Below, piece after piece: positions 61,664 to 64,000 of a stretch of 64,000 nucleotides of DNA (its first letter is position 1; each line of letters opens with the position of its first letter). This DNA comes from Rhizobium sp. BK376 (GTDB lineage Bacteria > Pseudomonadota > Alphaproteobacteria > Rhizobiales > Rhizobiaceae). The translations under genes were made by a program, and so were the position numbers. The DNA lies in assembly GCF_004341625.1 (NCBI RefSeq), contig NZ_SLZG01000001.1, positions 682,001 through 746,000 on the forward strand, written 5' to 3'. A model generated the notes under the pieces. The model was given only the letters and a program-made list of their open reading frames with translations. It searched no databases and had not been told where the DNA came from.

Positions 61664-62386
61664 TTAGTGATGACCGGTGGCGTCCTTCGGCACGTCATAC
61701 TCATCATGGCGGCGGACGAAATTCATCGTCGAATCCTCATTCCGACCCTTGGGCGCAAGATCGAGGATCATCAGCGTACCGATCAGTTCCTCACCGCCGC
61801 GGGCGTAGCTGGAATAGGTGTGGAAGACATTCCCCGCCTCGTCCCTGTAGAAAGCGCTGAGCCCAGGAAGCTCGTCATTTCCTTGCGCTACGTCGATGGC
61901 CTCGAAATTGTAGAAGATCGATTTACCGGCCAGATCATCCTTGGTGAAGGAGACATGATAGTCGAAATTGAAGTTGTTGGCGAATGAAGAAACCCAGGGG
62001 AATTTCCACCCCATGCGCTTCTTGTAGGCCTCGATCTTTTCAAGCGGCGCCCTCGCGACGGCAACCAGCGTAACGTCGTGATGGTTGAGGTGCGGCAAGG
62101 AGCCGTCGAGATGGTCGGCAAGGAAAGAGCAGCCGACACAGCCTGCCTGCCATTCCGGCCCGAGCATGAAGTGATAGATCATCAGCTGGCTGCGGCCATC
62201 GAAGAGTTCGGAAAGCGACTTCTTTCCCGCGGGCGTATCGAAGACATAGTCCTTGTCAACCTTCACCCAGGGCAAGCCTAAGCGTTCGGCGTTAAGGCGG
62301 TCGCGCATATGCGTGGCTTCCTTCTCCTTGGCCAGCAATGCACGGCGGGCTTCCAGCCATTCTTCGCGTGAGACGATCTCATTCAT
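61664..62386 (-). CDS. DUF899 thioredoxin-like protein
   Basis: The 240-residue protein is a DUF899 family member, a thioredoxin-fold relative. It opens MNEIVSREEWLEARRALLAKEKEATHMRDRLNAERLGLPWVKVDKDYVFDTPAGKKSL and carries the CVGC active-site-like pair in GCVGCSFLAD. It could reduce disulfides or peroxides. GGAGGG precedes the ATG. It is divergent from a MarR gene, with a palindrome in between. Confidence 0.85.
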   Translation of the reverse strand: MNEIVSREEWLEARRALLAKEKEATHMRDRLNAERLGLPWVKVDKDYVFDTPAGKKSLSELFDGRSQLMIYHFMLGPEWQAGCVGCSFLADHLDGSLPHLNHHDVTLVAVARAPLEKIEAYKKRMGWKFPWVSSFANNFNFDYHVSFTKDDLAGKSIFYNFEAIDVAQGNDELPGLSAFYRDEAGNVFHTYSSYARGGEELIGTLMILDLAPKGRNEDSTMNFVRRHDEYDVPKDATGHH

Positions 62387-62439
62387 CTTCTGCGCCCTCC
62401 TCCGGCGTCTTCGGATCTCCATATTTCCTTGACTAATTG

Positions 62440-62453
62440 TATTGATATCAATA
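62440..62453. promoter_or_regulatory. Palindromic operator TATTGATATCAATA
   Basis: A perfect 14-bp palindrome lies 53 nt upstream of the DUF899 start and 10 nt upstream of the marR ATG. MarR proteins bind such A/T-rich inverted repeats. The position suggests that the MarR protein represses both itself and the DUF899 gene. Confidence 0.7.
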
Positions 62454-62463
62454 TTAATTGAGC

Positions 62464-62910
62464 ATGTCAAACCCGATCGAGATTCCCTTTTCCACGACGC
62501 TCCTGGTACGCGACACCTGCCTCTGCCTGCATGTGCAGCGAGCGGCCCGCGCGCTCGCCCGACGCTTCGATACCGCACTGAAGCCCGTCGGGCTGACAAA
62601 CGGCCAGTTCTCCCTGATGATGTCGCTGAACAGGCCGGAGCCGCCGCCGATGGGGCCGGTTGCAGCACTGCTCGCCATGGATCAGACGACGCTGACGGCA
62701 GCGCTGAAGCCGCTGGAACGTCGCGGCTGGGTATCGATCATACCCAATCCGAAAGACCGACGCGGCCGGCTGCTCAGCCTGACGGCCGAGGGCAAGGCCG
62801 TGCTGGCGGCCGCGGTGCCGATCTGGGAAAAGACGCATGCCGAGGTCGAAGCAAAGCTGCCGGATGGCGGCGCGAACATGCTGCGCCTCGATCTTATGGC
62901 ATTGGCGTGA
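62464..62910 (+). CDS. MarR-family transcriptional regulator
   Basis: The 148-residue protein has the MarR winged helix: ARALARRFDTALKPVGLTNGQFSLMMSL, then AALLAMDQTTLTAALKPLERRGWVSIIPNPKDRRGRLLSLTAEG with the wing. Several cysteines near the N-terminus (DTCLCLHV) may sense oxidants. It probably regulates the divergent DUF899 gene through the palindrome at 62440. The start at 62464 is preferred to the TTG at 62458. Confidence 0.9.
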   Translation: MSNPIEIPFSTTLLVRDTCLCLHVQRAARALARRFDTALKPVGLTNGQFSLMMSLNRPEPPPMGPVAALLAMDQTTLTAALKPLERRGWVSIIPNPKDRRGRLLSLTAEGKAVLAAAVPIWEKTHAEVEAKLPDGGANMLRLDLMALA

Positions 62911-63028
62911 GGCAGTAGCCTGCGTGGAAAACACGCTATCTGCCACAATTTTTGCGCGCCTCTGGACTTCTAAAATTATTTGGGTTGTTCTTACCATATA
63001 ACAACCTGAAGTCTGCTATGCAGACGCC

Positions 63029-63868
63029 ATGATCTCTCGCGTCACGCTCCTATTTTGTCTGGCCGGTTGCCTGTTAGGTGCTGCCCTACTGACTAGGTCA
63101 GAGGGATCTTCTAATCGCCATTCAGATGCCGATATCGCCCTGCTCGCCTCGGATGCCCATGTCGTGATCGGCGATGTGCCCCTGATCGTACCATTCACAG
63201 CTTTGCCCGGTTTCGTGGAGCAACGACCAACTTTTTCATTGAATAAAAGCAGGGATCGTCAAGCGGGTAAAGAACGACTTGAGGCATTCCGACAAGCAGC
63301 AAGCGACGTGAACACAGCGCCAGCAATGGACAATTTGGAAATCAGAATCCGGACATATGGTTGGGATGACGCCGATGCGTCAATGCTGCGCGTCTGCTCC
63401 CGTCTGACGCGCCAATGGTCACGATCCATCTGCGATGATCCGTGGCATCCACTTCAGCAAACCCTACCGAATGGCAGTAGTACATTCTATCTCGCCGATG
63501 ATCGAAAGCCGGACCTGTTTAAAGGATATTCTACAGTTGGAAGGGAAGACATGTCCGACCAGCTTCGCCAAATGCGCCTTGTCAAGGGAGCGGCATCGGT
63601 CGTGTGTGACAAGCAACCCAACTCTTCGAACAAGAGGTTCTGTACTGCGGCTGCCAATATCGAAGGGCATTTGATCGCGGTATGGTCTGTTTGGGACAGC
63701 GTCGGGGAAACGGCCGATCAGCAGGCCGAGCGTGAAGGGGCCGCAATCCGAGCATTTGTTCTCAACGGGCTTGGCGCGACCGAAAACTTTCCGGCCTTGC
63801 TGTCTGCTGTTTGCGGGCTGACGCAGCCTAACGCCCCCGAGGGTGTGCGTCCAAACCCTTGCTCGTAG
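63029..63868 (+). CDS. Predicted lipoprotein of unknown function
   Basis: The 279-residue protein starts MISRVTLLFCLAGCLLGAALL, in which LAGC (Cys14) is a plausible lipobox and the sequence continues hydrophobic, so it could also be a plain signal peptide. The mature part has several cysteines (RVCSRL, ICDDPW, VCDKQ, FCTAA) that could form disulfides. I recognise no family. Codon use is A/T-richer than that of the neighbours. Confidence 0.6.
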   Translation: MISRVTLLFCLAGCLLGAALLTRSEGSSNRHSDADIALLASDAHVVIGDVPLIVPFTALPGFVEQRPTFSLNKSRDRQAGKERLEAFRQAASDVNTAPAMDNLEIRIRTYGWDDADASMLRVCSRLTRQWSRSICDDPWHPLQQTLPNGSSTFYLADDRKPDLFKGYSTVGREDMSDQLRQMRLVKGAASVVCDKQPNSSNKRFCTAAANIEGHLIAVWSVWDSVGETADQQAEREGAAIRAFVLNGLGATENFPALLSAVCGLTQPNAPEGVRPNPCS

Positions 63869-64000
63869 TTGCTGCCACTATCCCGCAGATCAAATGCGCG
63901 GATCGCCTGAAAAATCGGCACGCGAAAAACCAATCCTGACACGGGGAAAATCGCAGATCGCCTGAACGCCGACGGATGAGAGGCGGATGCGCCAAGTCTG

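Overview
This window looks like chromosome or a large replicon of a Rhizobiaceae alphaproteobacterium (Rhizobium/Agrobacterium/Sinorhizobium group). The evidence is the high G+C and C/G-ending codons, a short second FtsZ without the C-terminal tail (as in Sinorhizobium FtsZ2), an iron/manganese superoxide dismutase of rhizobial type, and many TetR, AraC and MarR regulators each paired with an oxidoreductase, transporter or glyoxalase-like gene. The species cannot be fixed from sequence alone. I see no rRNA, tRNA, CRISPR array, insertion sequence or integrase.

Layout. 0-10 kb: edge of a cysteine-tailed DUF6428-like gene, a C39-like peptidase, a methyltransferase convergent with ftsZ2, three very small genes, an EamA exporter, a YdeI-like protein, a GNAT acetyltransferase, an exported alpha/beta hydrolase, and a PadR - DUF1700 - DUF2807 envelope operon. 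10-18 kb: exported proteins, a Na+/H+ antiporter, then a TetR-controlled cluster (SDR, MFS exporter, isocitrate-lyase-like enzyme) with two mirror-image operators. 18-25 kb: the most unusual part. It holds a ribulose-phosphate epimerase, a GAF-adenylyl cyclase, a Gly/Tyr-rich lipoprotein, a three-domain sulfotransferase / APS-kinase-like / nucleotidyltransferase fusion, and a small block of lower-G+C genes with DUF4265-like and DUF6572-like proteins.

25-40 kb: a diheme cytochrome c beside cytochrome c', LysE exporter with divergent YafY/WYL regulator, a large arylsulfatase, a membrane-anchored AraC regulator, an ADP-ribose-phosphatase-like metallophosphoesterase, sodB, an LprI-MliC lysozyme-inhibitor fusion, a second exported hydrolase, and a PEBP/MFS operon. 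40-50 kb: TetR/GST divergent pair, class IV aminotransferase, zinc alcohol dehydrogenase, two cupins, a Rossmann epimerase, a MocR regulator, a TerC-CBS-CorC membrane protein and trans-aconitate methyltransferase. 50-64 kb: a toxin-antitoxin pair, a degenerate metallophosphoesterase, a HerA-like ATPase, a TetR relic, two paralogous double-VOC proteins, AraC/SDR divergent pair, a Tat-exported SGNH-like hydrolase with phage-tail-type repeats, DUF899/MarR divergent pair and a terminal lipoprotein.

The genes form many short independent units. The recurrent plan is a local regulator divergent from, or next to, one to three detoxification or export genes, with a visible palindrome between them (14.6, 27.5, 37.1, 40.7 and 62.4 kb). 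This is typical of accessory stress and xenobiotic-response content on a rhizobial replicon. Family calls were made by reading the translated sequences, without database searches; domain names are from recognition and may need confirmation.
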